Positions 10,155 to 18,591 of a stretch of 64,000 nt of DNA are shown in pieces. The position numbers and the translations under genes are program-made. The first letter of the stretch is position 1. Every line of letters starts with the position of its first letter. The notes under the pieces were generated by a model that was not told the DNA's origin, made no database searches, and saw only the letters and a list, made by a program, of their open reading frames with translations. The stretch is from Solimonas fluminis (GTDB lineage: Bacteria; Pseudomonadota; Gammaproteobacteria; Nevskiales; Nevskiaceae), in the NCBI RefSeq assembly GCF_002930645.1, contig NZ_PSNW01000004.1, positions 370 through 64,369 on the forward strand, read 5' to 3'.

Positions 10155-10474
10155 GCTTCCTGCCTCGCGAGCTGCAGCAGCGTGGTGACGCCCAGCAGCG
10201 CCGCGGCGCTGCGCAGCGCCTCGGTCGGCTGGCGCCAGTGGGTTTCGCGGCCGGCGGTGCGGCGGTCCTGGCAGAACATGCAGAACAGCTGCAGCGCGGC
10301 AGTGTGGATGCGGGCGACGTCCTGGGCTTCGAGCGTGACCACGCCCGGGTTGTCGACCTGCGCCAGCAGATCGCGGTACAGGCTGGCGGCGACGTCGATG
10401 CCAAGGTCGGCGGGCAGGGAAACCGAGGCCGCGGCGGGGGAAGCGGACGGGTTTCCGGCGTTGGGTTCGGACAT
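10151..10474 (-). CDS. Lone STAS-domain protein at the head of the second che operon
   Basis: A 107-residue protein with a short Pro/Ser/Ala-rich N-terminus and a STAS fold signature (VSLPADLGIDVAASLYRDLL, VVTLEAQDVARIHTAALQLF). STAS proteins often act as phosphorylation-controlled binding partners. Here the usual Ser/Thr position appears as a Thr in RIHTAAL. A ribosome binding site (GGAG) precedes the ATG at 10474. It overlaps cheY by 4 bases, so it is probably co-translated with the chemotaxis proteins. STAS genes beside cheY-cheA occur in other gammaproteobacteria. The partner is unknown; no kinase or phosphatase of the SpoIIAB/E type lies nearby. Confidence 0.8.
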   Translation of the reverse strand: MSEPNAGNPSASPAAASVSLPADLGIDVAASLYRDLLAQVDNPGVVTLEAQDVARIHTAALQLFCMFCQDRRTAGRETHWRQPTEALRSAAALLGVTTLLQLARQEA

Positions 10475-10507
10475 GGATGCACTCCGGTGAGCGGACGAGG
10501 GGGTAGG

Positions 10508-10523
10508 TGCAAGTCCCGTTCCC
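10508..10523 (-). promoter_or_regulatory. Candidate sigma-54 promoter for the STAS-cheY-cheA operon
   Basis: GGGAACGGGACTTGCA matches the sigma-54 consensus TGGCACG-N4-TTGCW at 10 of 12 positions, including the essential GG (-24) and GC (-12). A start site about 12 bases downstream, near 10497, would leave a 23-base leader with a ribosome binding site. The call rests on this match and spacing only. Confidence 0.4.
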
Positions 10524-10596
10524 TCCGGCACTCGCCGGCTTTCCGGCGTTTTGCCCGACGCCGGCCCGGGGACGAACGGAGCCTTCCGGAGCACGA

Positions 10597-10618
10597 ACGG
10601 CGCCCCGGAGGGCGCCGT
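10597..10618. terminator. Hairpin between cheW and the STAS gene
   Basis: ACGGCGCC and GGCGCCGT form an 8-bp perfect stem with a 6-base loop, 51 bases past the cheW stop. There is no T-run on either strand, so it is at best a Rho-assisted or attenuating structure separating the flagellar and second che transcripts. Confidence 0.35.
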
Positions 10619-10669
10619 CGGGTATCCGCAACGGGGAGAAGGGGCGCGCCGGCGCAAGGCGCCGCGGGC

Positions 10670-11128
10670 CTAGGCGAGCAGCGGCAGGTTCGCCAGCAAC
10701 CTGGCGGGGTCGAGCAGCGTCAACAGTTCGCCGGAGCGGGAGACCATGCCGCGGATGCCGGCCTCGGCCTGGCCGCCGCCGGCCGCGGGCGCCGGCTTGA
10801 TGGCGGCGTCGGCCAGCTTGCGCACGTCGGCCACGCGGTCCACGCAGAGGCCCAGCGACTCACTGCCGTGGTCCACCACGATGATGCGGGTCTGCGCATC
10901 GGCCACCGGCTCGAAGCCGAAATGGCGGCGCAGGTCCACCACGGTGACGACGCTGCCGCGCAGATTGATCACCCCCAGCACCAGCGGCGTGGTGCCCGGC
11001 ACCGGCTCGATGCTGGTATCGGCCAGCACTTCCTGCACGGCCGAGATCGGCAGCCCGTAGACCTGGTCCGCCATCTCGAAGCAGACCCAGCGGCTCAGCA
11101 CCTGATCGTCACGCCTGGATCCGCTCAT
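10670..11128 (-). CDS. cheW: Chemotaxis coupling protein CheW (flagellar cluster)
   Basis: A 152-residue CheW with WVCFEMADQVYGLPISAVQE, GVINLRGSVVTVVDLR and LCVDRVADVRKL. The start overlaps the motD stop by 4 bases, placing it in the flagellar operon, as in pseudomonads where cheW follows motCD. A Gly/Ala-rich insert (PAPAAGGGQAEAG) lies before the C-terminal strand. It probably couples the membrane receptors to the 617-residue CheA. Confidence 0.95.
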   Translation of the reverse strand: MSGSRRDDQVLSRWVCFEMADQVYGLPISAVQEVLADTSIEPVPGTTPLVLGVINLRGSVVTVVDLRRHFGFEPVADAQTRIIVVDHGSESLGLCVDRVADVRKLADAAIKPAPAAGGGQAEAGIRGMVSRSGELLTLLDPARLLANLPLLA

Positions 11129-12039
11129 GCCCCCGCCTCCTGCTGCAGTCTTTCCAGCGTGCCCGCGGGCACGACCACGGTGGTCCCGGTCTTGCGCAGG
11201 GCCTGCTCGCCCAGCTCCGGCGCCGGCTGGTTCTCGTCGGCCAGCACCACGATGACGACGCGGCGGTTGCGGTTGCGGCCCTCGGCCTGGCGGTTGTCGG
11301 CCACCGGGTGGTACTCGCCGAAGCCGGCCACGGTCATGCGGACCGGATCCACGCCCTCGCGCATGAACAGGTGCACCACGCTGGCGGCGCGGGCCGCCGA
11401 CAGCTCCCAGTTGGACGGGAAGGTCGGCGTGTTGATCGGGATGTTGTCCGTATGCCCTTCGATGCGCAGCTTGTTGCCGAAGGGGCTCAGGATGCCGGCC
11501 AGGCGCGAGAGCACCGGCCAGGCGGTCTCCGCGACGGCCGCGGAGCCGCTGGAGAACAGGATGTCGGTGCGGATCTCGATCTCCAGCCAGAAGTCGGTGC
11601 GCTTGACCACGACCAGGTCGCGGCTGATCAGGTCGCCCAGCGCCTGCTCCACCGCGGCCGCCATGCGCTGCAGGTGCTCTCGGGCCTGCGCCTCGGCGGC
11701 GCCCTCGGCACGCGGGGGCTGCACGAAGCGGTTGCGCAGCGCCGGGTCCTCGCCGCCGACGGCGGCGGCCTTCTCGGCGCCACGCGGCGGCAGCACCTGG
11801 ATGCGGCTCTGCTCGTCGCCGCGCTGCTGCTTGCCCATCTGGATCGGCTTCATCGAGCGCGGCGGGCCGCCGAAGGCCTCGCTCAGGGCGTCGGCCAGGA
11901 CGCGGTACTTGCCCTCGTTGACCGAGGACACCGCATACATCACCACGAACAGCGCCAGCAGCAGCGTCACCAGGTCGCCGTAGGGGATGGCCCAGGCTTC
12001 GTGGTTCAGATGCTCTTCGTGTTTATGTTTTCTGGCCAT
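11125..12039 (-). CDS. motD: Flagellar stator protein MotD (MotB-type)
   Basis: Stator subunit of 304 residues anchoring the motor to peptidoglycan. It has a short N-terminus, one membrane helix with the proton-carrying Asp in IPYGDLVTLLLALFVVMYAV, a periplasmic linker, and an OmpA/MotB domain (LRIEGHTDNIPI, NWELSAARAASVVHLF, GRNRNRRVVI). It follows motC by 41 bases. In polar-flagellated gammaproteobacteria motCD is the second stator pair, important under load; the position after cheA supports MotD rather than MotB. No strong ribosome binding site is visible before the ATG. Confidence 0.95.
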   Translation of the reverse strand: MARKHKHEEHLNHEAWAIPYGDLVTLLLALFVVMYAVSSVNEGKYRVLADALSEAFGGPPRSMKPIQMGKQQRGDEQSRIQVLPPRGAEKAAAVGGEDPALRNRFVQPPRAEGAAEAQAREHLQRMAAAVEQALGDLISRDLVVVKRTDFWLEIEIRTDILFSSGSAAVAETAWPVLSRLAGILSPFGNKLRIEGHTDNIPINTPTFPSNWELSAARAASVVHLFMREGVDPVRMTVAGFGEYHPVADNRQAEGRNRNRRVVIVVLADENQPAPELGEQALRKTGTTVVVPAGTLERLQQEAGA

Positions 12040-12046
12040 CTCTTCT

Positions 12047-12069
12047 AAGTGCTGGGTGCTGAGGACGAA
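12047..12069. repeat. Partial copy of an AAGTGCTG-type dispersed repeat
   Basis: In the motC-motD gap, AAGTGCTGGGTGCTGAGGAC agrees at 19 of 23 positions with an arm of the inverted repeat at 42089-42168. Two copies 30 kb apart suggest a dispersed intergenic element. Confidence 0.4.
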
Positions 12070-12080
12070 GCACGCCCCTG

Positions 12081-12821
12081 TCAGTGCAAATAGCCTTTCA
12101 GCTTGGACTCGATGTTCCTGGGGTTCTCGCCCTGCGAGATGGAAATGAGCCCCTCGATGATCATCTCGCGCACGCGCGTCTGGTCGGCGATCACCGACTT
12201 GAGCTTGGAAGCCATCGGCAGGAAGAACAGGTTGGCCGAAGCGATGCCGTAGATGGTGGCGATGAAGGCCGCCGCGATGCCATGGCCCAGCTTGCTCGGG
12301 TCGGCCAGGTTCTTCATGACCGCCATCAGGCCCATGACCGCGCCGATGATGCCCAGCGTCGGCGCGTAGATGCCCATGCCTTCGAAGACCTTGGCGCCCT
12401 GGGTGTCGAAGTGCTCCTTGCTGGACAGCTCCACCTCCAGGATGTTGCGGATGGCATCCGGCTCGGCGCCGTCCACCAGCATCTGCAGGCCTTTCTTGAT
12501 GAAGCTGTCGCTTTCACCCTCGACCACGCCCTCGAGGGCCAGCAGTCCCTGCTTGCGGGCGATGCCGCTCCATTCGACGATGCGGCCGATCAGGGCCTCC
12601 GGATCCTGCTGGGGCGGAACGAAGACCCACTTGACGATCTTCATGGCGTGCTTGAACACCGCGCCGGGCGTCTGCACGAAGATCGAGGCCAGCGTGCCGA
12701 CGATGACGATGACGAAGGCCGCCGCGCCGAACAGCGAGGAGACGCCGCTGCCCTTGAGGATGCTGCCGCCGATCAAGGCGACGAAGGCGAGTACGATGCC
12801 GGTGGCGGAGAGCTTATCCAT
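12081..12821 (-). CDS. motC: Flagellar stator protein MotC (MotA-type)
   Basis: Proton-channel subunit of 246 residues with four membrane segments (about 5-22, 30-50, 145-170 and 180-200) and a large cytoplasmic loop that contacts FliG. Family landmarks include GTLASIFVQTPGAVFKHAM, GIYAPTLGIIGAVMGLM and GIAAAFIATIYGIASANLFF. It overlaps the cheA stop by 8 bases. The order cheA-motC-motD is as in Pseudomonas except that cheB is not between them. Confidence 0.96.
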   Translation of the reverse strand: MDKLSATGIVLAFVALIGGSILKGSGVSSLFGAAAFVIVIVGTLASIFVQTPGAVFKHAMKIVKWVFVPPQQDPEALIGRIVEWSGIARKQGLLALEGVVEGESDSFIKKGLQMLVDGAEPDAIRNILEVELSSKEHFDTQGAKVFEGMGIYAPTLGIIGAVMGLMAVMKNLADPSKLGHGIAAAFIATIYGIASANLFFLPMASKLKSVIADQTRVREMIIEGLISISQGENPRNIESKLKGYLH

Positions 12822-14667
12822 GCCCGTTTTCCGAGGTTAGCGGCCGCGGGGCGGCCAGCGATTGACGATAGGCCTGCACCAGGCCTCCCAGGTCCAGGAT
12901 CAGCGCCACCTGCCCGTCGGGCATCACGGTGGCGCCGGCCACGCCGGTGAGTCCGCGCAGCGAGGCGCCGAGCGGCTTGATGACCACTTCCTCGCGGCCG
13001 CGCACCTCGCTGACGACGAAGCCGTAGCGCTCCTCGTCCACCGTGGCCACGGCGACATGGCGCTGGGCGCCGCTGGAGGCCGCCTGCAGCCAGGGATCGA
13101 GGTAGACCAGGCGCAGCGGCTCGTTGCGGACCATCACCACGTCCCAGCGGTCCAGCTTGCGGACCCGGGTGTCGTCGAGCACGAAGACATCGCGGACCGG
13201 GCTCAGCGGCAGCGCGTAGCGGCGCCCGCCGGCGTGCACCATCAGCGCCGACAGGATCGCCAGCGTCAGCGGCACGCGGATGCGGAAGCAGGTGCCCTGC
13301 CCCACCTTGGATTCGATGGCGACATGGCCGTTGAGTTCGCGGATGCGCGAGCGCACCACGTCCATGCCGACGCCGCGGCCGGACAGGTCGGAAATCTGCT
13401 CCTTGGTGGAGAAGCCCGGCAGGAAGATCAGGTCCAGGCATTCCTCGGGGCTCATCTGCTGCGCTGCGGCGGGATCCACCAGGCCCTTCTGCAGGGCCTT
13501 CTGGCGCAGCCGGTCGGGGTCGATGCCGGCGCCGTCGTCGCGCACCGTGATCAGGATATGGTCCCCCTGCTGCTGCGCGGCCAGGGTGAGACGCCCGGCC
13601 GCGGGCTTGCCCGCGCGCTGCCGGACCTCCGGCATCTCGATGCCGTGGTCCACGCTGTTGCGCACCATGTGCACCAGGGGATCGGCCAGGGCCTCGACCA
13701 GGTTCTTGTCCAGGTCGGTGTCCTCGCCCTGCAATTCCACCTCGATCTGCTTGCCCAGGCCGCGGGCGACGTCGCGCGCCAGCTTGGGAAAGCGCGAGAA
13801 CACCCGCTTGATCGGCTGCATGCGGATCTGCATGACCGCGCCCTGCAGCGCGCGGGTGATGAAGTCCAGCTCGGCCACCGCCCGCGACACCGGGTCGGAG
13901 GCGGAGCGCTGCTGCAGCGACTTCAGGCGGTTGCGTACCAGCACCAGTTCGCCGACCAGGTTCATCATGCGGTCGAGCTTCTGGGTATCGACGCGGACCT
14001 GGGCCTCGGCGGGCGCGGCCTTGCCTGCCTCTCCCTCCGGGAGGGGCCGCGCCGCAGGCGCGGGCGGGGGAACAGCGGCGGCAGGAGCGGCGGCCTCGTC
14101 CTTCACCGTCCCCTCTTTCCCGGAGGCGGAAGGTCTCTCGACGATGGCGGCCGGCGCCGCGGGCGCCTTGCCCTGCAACTGGTCCAGCAGGGCCTCGAAT
14201 TCATCCTCGGTGATCGTGTCGCCGGATGCGGCCCTCACTGGCTCGGGAGCCGCCACCGGCTGCGGCGCGGGCGCGGCGGCGCAGGCCGCCAGCGTGCGCA
14301 GCGCGTCGACCAGGTCCTCCGGTGCCGCGCGCGGGGGCTCGTCCTTGGCCACGGCATCCAGCATCAGCTGCACCTGGTCCAGCGACTGCAGCAGGCAGTC
14401 CATCATGGTGCTGTCGAGCTTCACCTGTCCGCTGCGCAGGCCGTTGCAGACATCCTCGGTGACGTGGCACAGCTCCACCAGGGGATGCAGTTCCAGGAAT
14501 CCGGCACCGCCCTTCACGGTATGGAAGGCGCGGAACACGGCATTGAGCAGCTCCGGGTCGCCCGGGGCCTTTTCCAGCTCGATCAGCTGCTCGGACAGGC
14601 GCTGCACCAGCTCGCCGGCCTCCTGCAGGAAATCGCGCTTGATGTCGTCGTCGACGCCGCTGCTCAT
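12814..14667 (-). CDS. cheA: Chemotaxis histidine kinase CheA (flagellar cluster)
   Basis: Kinase of 617 residues. HPt phospho-His49 (RAFHTVKGGAGFLE), an Ala/Pro-rich linker (about 150-225), dimerisation helices starting VDTQKLDRMMNLVGEL, ATPase domain ([31 protein letters not shown]) and a C-terminal CheW-like domain. The linker includes ARPLPEGEAGKAAP and ERPSASGKEG, which look like translated REP-type repeats. Immediate neighbours cheZ and cheY (upstream) and motC (downstream) mark it as the flagellar kinase. No cheB or cheR accompanies it. Confidence 0.97.
   Translation of the reverse strand: MSSGVDDDIKRDFLQEAGELVQRLSEQLIELEKAPGDPELLNAVFRAFHTVKGGAGFLELHPLVELCHVTEDVCNGLRSGQVKLDSTMMDCLLQSLDQVQLMLDAVAKDEPPRAAPEDLVDALRTLAACAAAPAPQPVAAPEPVRAASGDTITEDEFEALLDQLQGKAPAAPAAIVERPSASGKEGTVKDEAAAPAAAVPPPAPAARPLPEGEAGKAAPAEAQVRVDTQKLDRMMNLVGELVLVRNRLKSLQQRSASDPVSRAVAELDFITRALQGAVMQIRMQPIKRVFSRFPKLARDVARGLGKQIEVELQGEDTDLDKNLVEALADPLVHMVRNSVDHGIEMPEVRQRAGKPAAGRLTLAAQQQGDHILITVRDDGAGIDPDRLRQKALQKGLVDPAAAQQMSPEECLDLIFLPGFSTKEQISDLSGRGVGMDVVRSRIRELNGHVAIESKVGQGTCFRIRVPLTLAILSALMVHAGGRRYALPLSPVRDVFVLDDTRVRKLDRWDVVMVRNEPLRLVYLDPWLQAASSGAQRHVAVATVDEERYGFVVSEVRGREEVVIKPLGASLRGLTGVAGATVMPDGQVALILDLGGLVQAYRQSLAAPRPLTSENGHG
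14026..14047. repeat. REP-like palindrome in the second cheA linker
   Basis: CCTCTCCCTCCGGGAGGGG can fold into a short stem (CCCTCC/GGAGGG), similar to the element in the other cheA. A degenerate neighbour is at about 14108-14135. Both encode low-complexity linker residues. Confidence 0.5.
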
Positions 14668-14669
14668 GG

Positions 14670-15332
14670 TCAGAACCCCAGGCTCGCCAGCAGTTCGTCG
14701 GCGTCCTGCTGGCTGTGTCCGGTACCGGGCAGCGCCGGACCCTCCAGGCCGCGCGGCGCCACCGGCTTGATGGGGGCCGACACCGGCCGGGAACCGGCGG
14801 CGCGCAACAAGTCCAGCAGGGCCTGCTCGACATTGCGCACCAGGCCGATCACGCGCTTGATGGTCTGCCCGGCGATGTCCTGGTATTCCTGGGCCTGGGC
14901 CAGTTCGGTGAGCTGGTGGCGCAGCGTCACGGTGTCCTGCAGGATCGCCTGGCGTCCTTCGGATTCGGGCATGGCGGTGGCCCGGGCCAGGATGCCGGCG
15001 GCCAGCAGGCGGCTGCTGTCCACCAGGTCGAGGGTGCGGTGGGCGGCCTGCTCGGTGACCTGCACGACATAGTCCAGGCGGCCGCAGGCGTCGGGGATGC
15101 CGCTGCCGGCCAGGTCGGAGAGGCGCGAATCCAGGCCCAGTTCGCCGAGGGCGCGGTGCAGCTCGCGCGTCAGCCGCGCCAGGTGCACGAACAGGCCCTC
15201 CTCGCGAGCACGCAGCAGTTCGGCCAGGCCGGCCTCCACCGCCGCATCGTCGCCGGACTCGACCGCGGCCAGCAGCTTGCGCAGGCCGGAGGCCAGGCGC
15301 AGGCGCTCGTCGGACGCCACCGCGGCGTTCAT
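14670..15332 (-). CDS. cheZ: CheY-P phosphatase CheZ
   Basis: Dephosphorylates CheY-P. The 220-residue protein is mostly helical, with the catalytic segment QEYQDIAGQTIKRV (Asp152 and Gln156 at the positions of E. coli Asp143 and Gln147). A flexible Pro-rich linker leads to the C-terminal CheY-docking helix, DADELLASLGF, as in E. coli. The start overlaps the upstream cheY stop (TAATG) and cheA follows 2 bases later, giving tight coupling of kinase, regulator and phosphatase. Confidence 0.97.
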   Translation of the reverse strand: MNAAVASDERLRLASGLRKLLAAVESGDDAAVEAGLAELLRAREEGLFVHLARLTRELHRALGELGLDSRLSDLAGSGIPDACGRLDYVVQVTEQAAHRTLDLVDSSRLLAAGILARATAMPESEGRQAILQDTVTLRHQLTELAQAQEYQDIAGQTIKRVIGLVRNVEQALLDLLRAAGSRPVSAPIKPVAPRGLEGPALPGTGHSQQDADELLASLGF

Positions 15333-15724
15333 TACGCCGCCTCCGCCGCGCGCTGGAAGATCTTGTCGATCTTCTCCTTGAGCGTGACCGCGGTGAAGGG
15401 CTTGATGATGTAGCCGTTCACGCCGGCCTTGGCGGCCTCGATGATCTGGTCGCGCTGCGCCTCGGCGGTCACCATCAGCACCGGCAGCTTGGCCAGCTTG
15501 GCGTCGCCGCGGATGGCCTTGAGCAGGTCGATGCCGGTCATGCCGGGCATGTTCCAGTCGGTGACCACGAAATCGAAGCCGCCGGCCTGCAGCAGCGGCC
15601 AGGCGCTCTTGCCGTCGTCGGCCTCGGTTGTATTGGTGTAGCCCAGGTCGTTGAGCAGGTTCTTGACGATGCGGCGCATGGTCGAGAAGTCGTCGACGAT
15701 CAGTATTTTCATGTTCGGATTCAT
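15332..15724 (-). CDS. cheY: Flagellar chemotaxis response regulator CheY
   Basis: A 130-residue receiver whose phosphorylated form binds the FliM switch. Landmarks: [17 protein letters not shown], phospho-acceptor Asp56 ([10 protein letters not shown]), Thr86 (MVTAEA), Tyr and Lys108 in GYIIKPF. The sequence is very close to CheY of Pseudomonas and enteric bacteria and lies next to cheZ, so it is the motor-directed CheY. It follows fliA after a 32-base gap. Confidence 0.97.
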   Translation of the reverse strand: MNPNMKILIVDDFSTMRRIVKNLLNDLGYTNTTEADDGKSAWPLLQAGGFDFVVTDWNMPGMTGIDLLKAIRGDAKLAKLPVLMVTAEAQRDQIIEAAKAGVNGYIIKPFTAVTLKEKIDKIFQRAAEAA

Positions 15725-15756
15725 GGGGTGTGCTCCGGGGTGTGTCTTGCTCTCTC

Positions 15757-16482
15757 TCAGGCCTTGGCGGTCCACTCCGCCAGGCGCGAGCGCAGGCGCA
15801 GCAGCGCCTGGCCGTGGATCTGGCAGACGCGCGATTCGCTCACGTCGAGCACCGCGCCGATTTCCTTGAGGTTCAGTTCGTCGTCGTAGTACAGCGACAT
15901 GACCAGGCGCTCGCGCTCCGGCATGCCGGCAATGGCGCCGGCCAGGGCGGCGCGGAATTCCTCGCGCTGCAGCAGGTCGGAGGGACCGTCGCCGGGGTCG
16001 GCATAGTCCATGGCCTCGCCGTCGTCCTCGTCGCGCTGGGCGTCCAAACTGATGACCTGGCAGCGAGCGGCGTCCTGCACGATGTCGTGGTACTCGCCCA
16101 GCGGCAGCCCGAGGCGGTCGGCCACCTCGGAGTCGCGAGCCTCGCGGCCGGTGGCCTGCTCGATCTGGCGGATCGCGTCGCTGACCTCGCGCTGGCGGCG
16201 GTGCACCGAGCGCGGAGCCCAGTCGGTGTGGCGCAACTCGTCCAGCATGGCGCCGCGGATGCGGATGCCGGCGTAGGTCTCGAAGGAGGCGCCGCGCTCG
16301 CCGCTGTAGTGGCGCGCCGCCTCCAGCAGTCCGATCACGCCGGCCTGGATCAGGTCGTCCAGTTCCACGTGGGAGGGCAGCCGCGCCGCCAGGTGCAGGG
16401 CGATGCGCCGCACCAGGCCGGCGTGGCTGCGCATCAGCTCGGCCTCGTCGGCGGGCGGCAGCGGCCGCAGCTGCGCGTTCAC
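15757..16482 (-). CDS. fliA: Flagellar sigma factor sigma-28 (FliA)
   Basis: Directs transcription of late flagellar and chemotaxis genes. The 241-residue protein has region 2 ([39 protein letters not shown]), region 3 and region 4 ([20 protein letters not shown]). I place the start at the GTG at 16482, with GGAG about 7 bases upstream and a GTGA overlap with the fleN stop; an ATG start would lose conserved region 1-2 residues. Position after fleN is standard for polar-flagellated gammaproteobacteria. Confidence 0.95.
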   Translation of the reverse strand: MNAQLRPLPPADEAELMRSHAGLVRRIALHLAARLPSHVELDDLIQAGVIGLLEAARHYSGERGASFETYAGIRIRGAMLDELRHTDWAPRSVHRRQREVSDAIRQIEQATGREARDSEVADRLGLPLGEYHDIVQDAARCQVISLDAQRDEDDGEAMDYADPGDGPSDLLQREEFRAALAGAIAGMPERERLVMSLYYDDELNLKEIGAVLDVSESRVCQIHGQALLRLRSRLAEWTAKA

Positions 16483-17354
16483 GCCAGCGCTCCGGCGGGA
16501 CGGGCCTGCGAGACCAGGCGCTCGACGAAGAATTCCAGGTTGCCGCGGGCACCCTCGGGGCGCCCCCAGCTCTCGATCTTCTTGGCCAGCGTCTTGAAGG
16601 CGTGGCTGGACGGACAGTTCGGGTAGGCATCCACCACCGAGCGCTGGCGCCGCACGGCGCGCCGCAGCCAGTCGTCGGCGGGCACCATGCCCATGAAGTC
16701 CAGGGTCACGTCGAGGAAGCGCTCGGCCACCCGGCGCAGGTTGTCGAACAGCTCGCGCGCCTCGTTGCCGCTGGCGACCATGTTGGCCAGCACGTGCACG
16801 CGCTTCACGCCATGGTCGCGGTTCAGCACCTTGATCAGGGCGTAGGCATCGGTGAGGGACGAGGGATCGTTGGTCACCACCACCACCACCTCCTGGGAGG
16901 CCTGGCTGAAGGTGATGACGCTGTCGGCGATGCCGGCGGCGGTGTCCACGATCAGCACGTCCAGCGGCCGCTTCAGCTCGCTGAAGGCATGTACCAGGCC
17001 GGCGTTCTCCACCGGCGTCAGCTCCGCCATGCGGCGCTTGCCCGAAGAGGCCGGGATCACCATGACGCCGGCCGGCCCGCTGAGGATGGTGTCCTCCAGC
17101 GAGCACTGGCCCTCGATGACGTGGGACAGGTTGTGGGTCGGCTGCAGGCCCAGCAGCACGTCGACATTGGCCAGGCCCAGGTCGCCGTCGAGCAGCATCA
17201 CCTGCTTGCCTTCGCTGGCCAGGGCCACCGCGAGGTTGACCGAGACGTTGGTCTTGCCGACGCCGCCCTTGCCGCTGGTGACGGCGATCACCTGCACCGG
17301 CCGCGGCTGGCGCAAGCGCTGCAGGCCCGAGGCCTGGTTTTCAGGAACCGGCAT
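16479..17354 (-). CDS. fleN: Flagellar number regulator FleN (FlhG), MinD-like ATPase
   Basis: ParA/MinD-family ATPase that limits flagellar number and antagonises FleQ. The 291-residue protein has the deviant Walker [19 protein letters not shown], switch motifs [16 protein letters not shown] and [11 protein letters not shown], and a C-terminal helix region. An N-terminal extension with glutamine ([10 protein letters not shown]) resembles the DQAxGLR FlhF-activating motif. Overlaps flhF by 14 bases and fliA by 4. Confidence 0.96.
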   Translation of the reverse strand: MPVPENQASGLQRLRQPRPVQVIAVTSGKGGVGKTNVSVNLAVALASEGKQVMLLDGDLGLANVDVLLGLQPTHNLSHVIEGQCSLEDTILSGPAGVMVIPASSGKRRMAELTPVENAGLVHAFSELKRPLDVLIVDTAAGIADSVITFSQASQEVVVVVTNDPSSLTDAYALIKVLNRDHGVKRVHVLANMVASGNEARELFDNLRRVAERFLDVTLDFMGMVPADDWLRRAVRRQRSVVDAYPNCPSSHAFKTLAKKIESWGRPEGARGNLEFFVERLVSQARPAGALA

Positions 17355-18579
17355 GGAGGACTCCGTACTGCAGTGCGAGCGTGCCGTCCTGCGGCAGCGC
17401 GGGGTTCTGGCGGGTGAGCTGCATGGCGCGCAGCACCAGCTGGTCGGCGCGCGCCAGGTGAAGGTCCTCGGGCACGCGCTGGCCGTCGGCGAGGTAGCCC
17501 AGCGGCAGCCGGTGGCGGATCGCGGCGGAGAGGGCGCCGCCGATGCGGGTGGCCTCGTCGAGCTTGGTCAGGACCAGGCCCTCGGGCCTGGCCGGCTTGA
17601 AGCGGCGCACGATCTCTTCCAGGTCGCCGGCCTGCTGCGTGGCGCTGAGCGTCAGCAGCACGCGCATCGGGCTGCGGCTGCCGTGGAGTTCGGCGAACTG
17701 CGCCTGCAGCTGCTGGTCGCGCGGCGACAGGCCGGCGGTATCCACCAGCACCAGCTTGCGGTCGGACAGGCGGAACAGGGTGCGGGCCAGCTCCTCGCCG
17801 TTGGCGGCGGTATGCACCGGCACGCCGAGCAGGCGGCCGTAGGTGAAGAGTTGCTCCTGGGCTCCGACGCGGTAGTGGTCGGTGGTGACCAGGGCGATGT
17901 CGCGAACGCCGTGGCGCTCGGCGTAGCGTGCGGCGAGCTTGGCGATGGTGGTGGTCTTGCCGACGCCGGTCGGGCCGACCAGGGCGAAGATGCCGCCGTC
18001 CAGGATGAAGTCCTTCTTCACTACCGGGATGCGGCGCGACAGCAGGCCCAGCGGCAGGAAGCGGGCACGCTCGCCGTCGGCCTGGGCCGGCATCTCGTCG
18101 AGGATGGAGCGGACCAGTGCCGGGTCGATGCCGATGTTGGCCAGGGCACGCAGGGCTGCCATGCGTTCCGGCTGCTGCTCGCGCAGGTCCTTCCACATCA
18201 GGCTGGCGAACTGCTGCTCCATCATGCGGCGCACGCCGCCGATCTCGCGGCGCAGCTGCTGAAGCTCCGGCGCGGCCGGGGCCGGCAGCGGAGCGGCCGG
18301 ACGGGCCGCGGCAACCGCGGCCGGAGCCGGCGCGGCGCGGCGCGGCACGGGCGGCGCAGCCGGAGCCGGGGCCACGGCCGGCGGCGGCGGCTCGGCGGCG
18401 GCCGTGGCGGCGCGCTGGGCCTGCTGCATCAGCGCGGCATCGTAGTCCACCGCGGCGACCACCTCGACCCCGCCGTCGATGCGGCGGTTCGACAGGATCA
18501 CCGCGTCGGGGCCCTGCTCCTCGCGCACCAGCCGGATGGCTTCGCGCATGTTCTTTGCCAGGAATCTCTTGATCTTCAT
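17341..18579 (-). CDS. flhF: Flagellar biosynthesis GTPase FlhF
   Basis: SRP-type GTPase that marks the cell pole for flagellar assembly. At 412 residues it has the N-terminal basic domain (MKIKRFLAKNMREAIRLV, GPDAVILSNRRIDGGVEVVA), an Ala/Pro-rich linker (about 65-110), the N domain and the G domain with P-loop ALVGPTGVGKTTTIAKLA, VTTDHYRVGAQEQL, DTAGLSPRD and LTKLDEATRIGG. Lies between flhA (12-base gap) and fleN (overlap). Confidence 0.96.
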   Translation of the reverse strand: MKIKRFLAKNMREAIRLVREEQGPDAVILSNRRIDGGVEVVAAVDYDAALMQQAQRAATAAAEPPPPAVAPAPAAPPVPRRAAPAPAAVAAARPAAPLPAPAAPELQQLRREIGGVRRMMEQQFASLMWKDLREQQPERMAALRALANIGIDPALVRSILDEMPAQADGERARFLPLGLLSRRIPVVKKDFILDGGIFALVGPTGVGKTTTIAKLAARYAERHGVRDIALVTTDHYRVGAQEQLFTYGRLLGVPVHTAANGEELARTLFRLSDRKLVLVDTAGLSPRDQQLQAQFAELHGSRSPMRVLLTLSATQQAGDLEEIVRRFKPARPEGLVLTKLDEATRIGGALSAAIRHRLPLGYLADGQRVPEDLHLARADQLVLRAMQLTRQNPALPQDGTLALQYGVLHAGS

Positions 18580-18591
18580 GTCATCGCTTCG

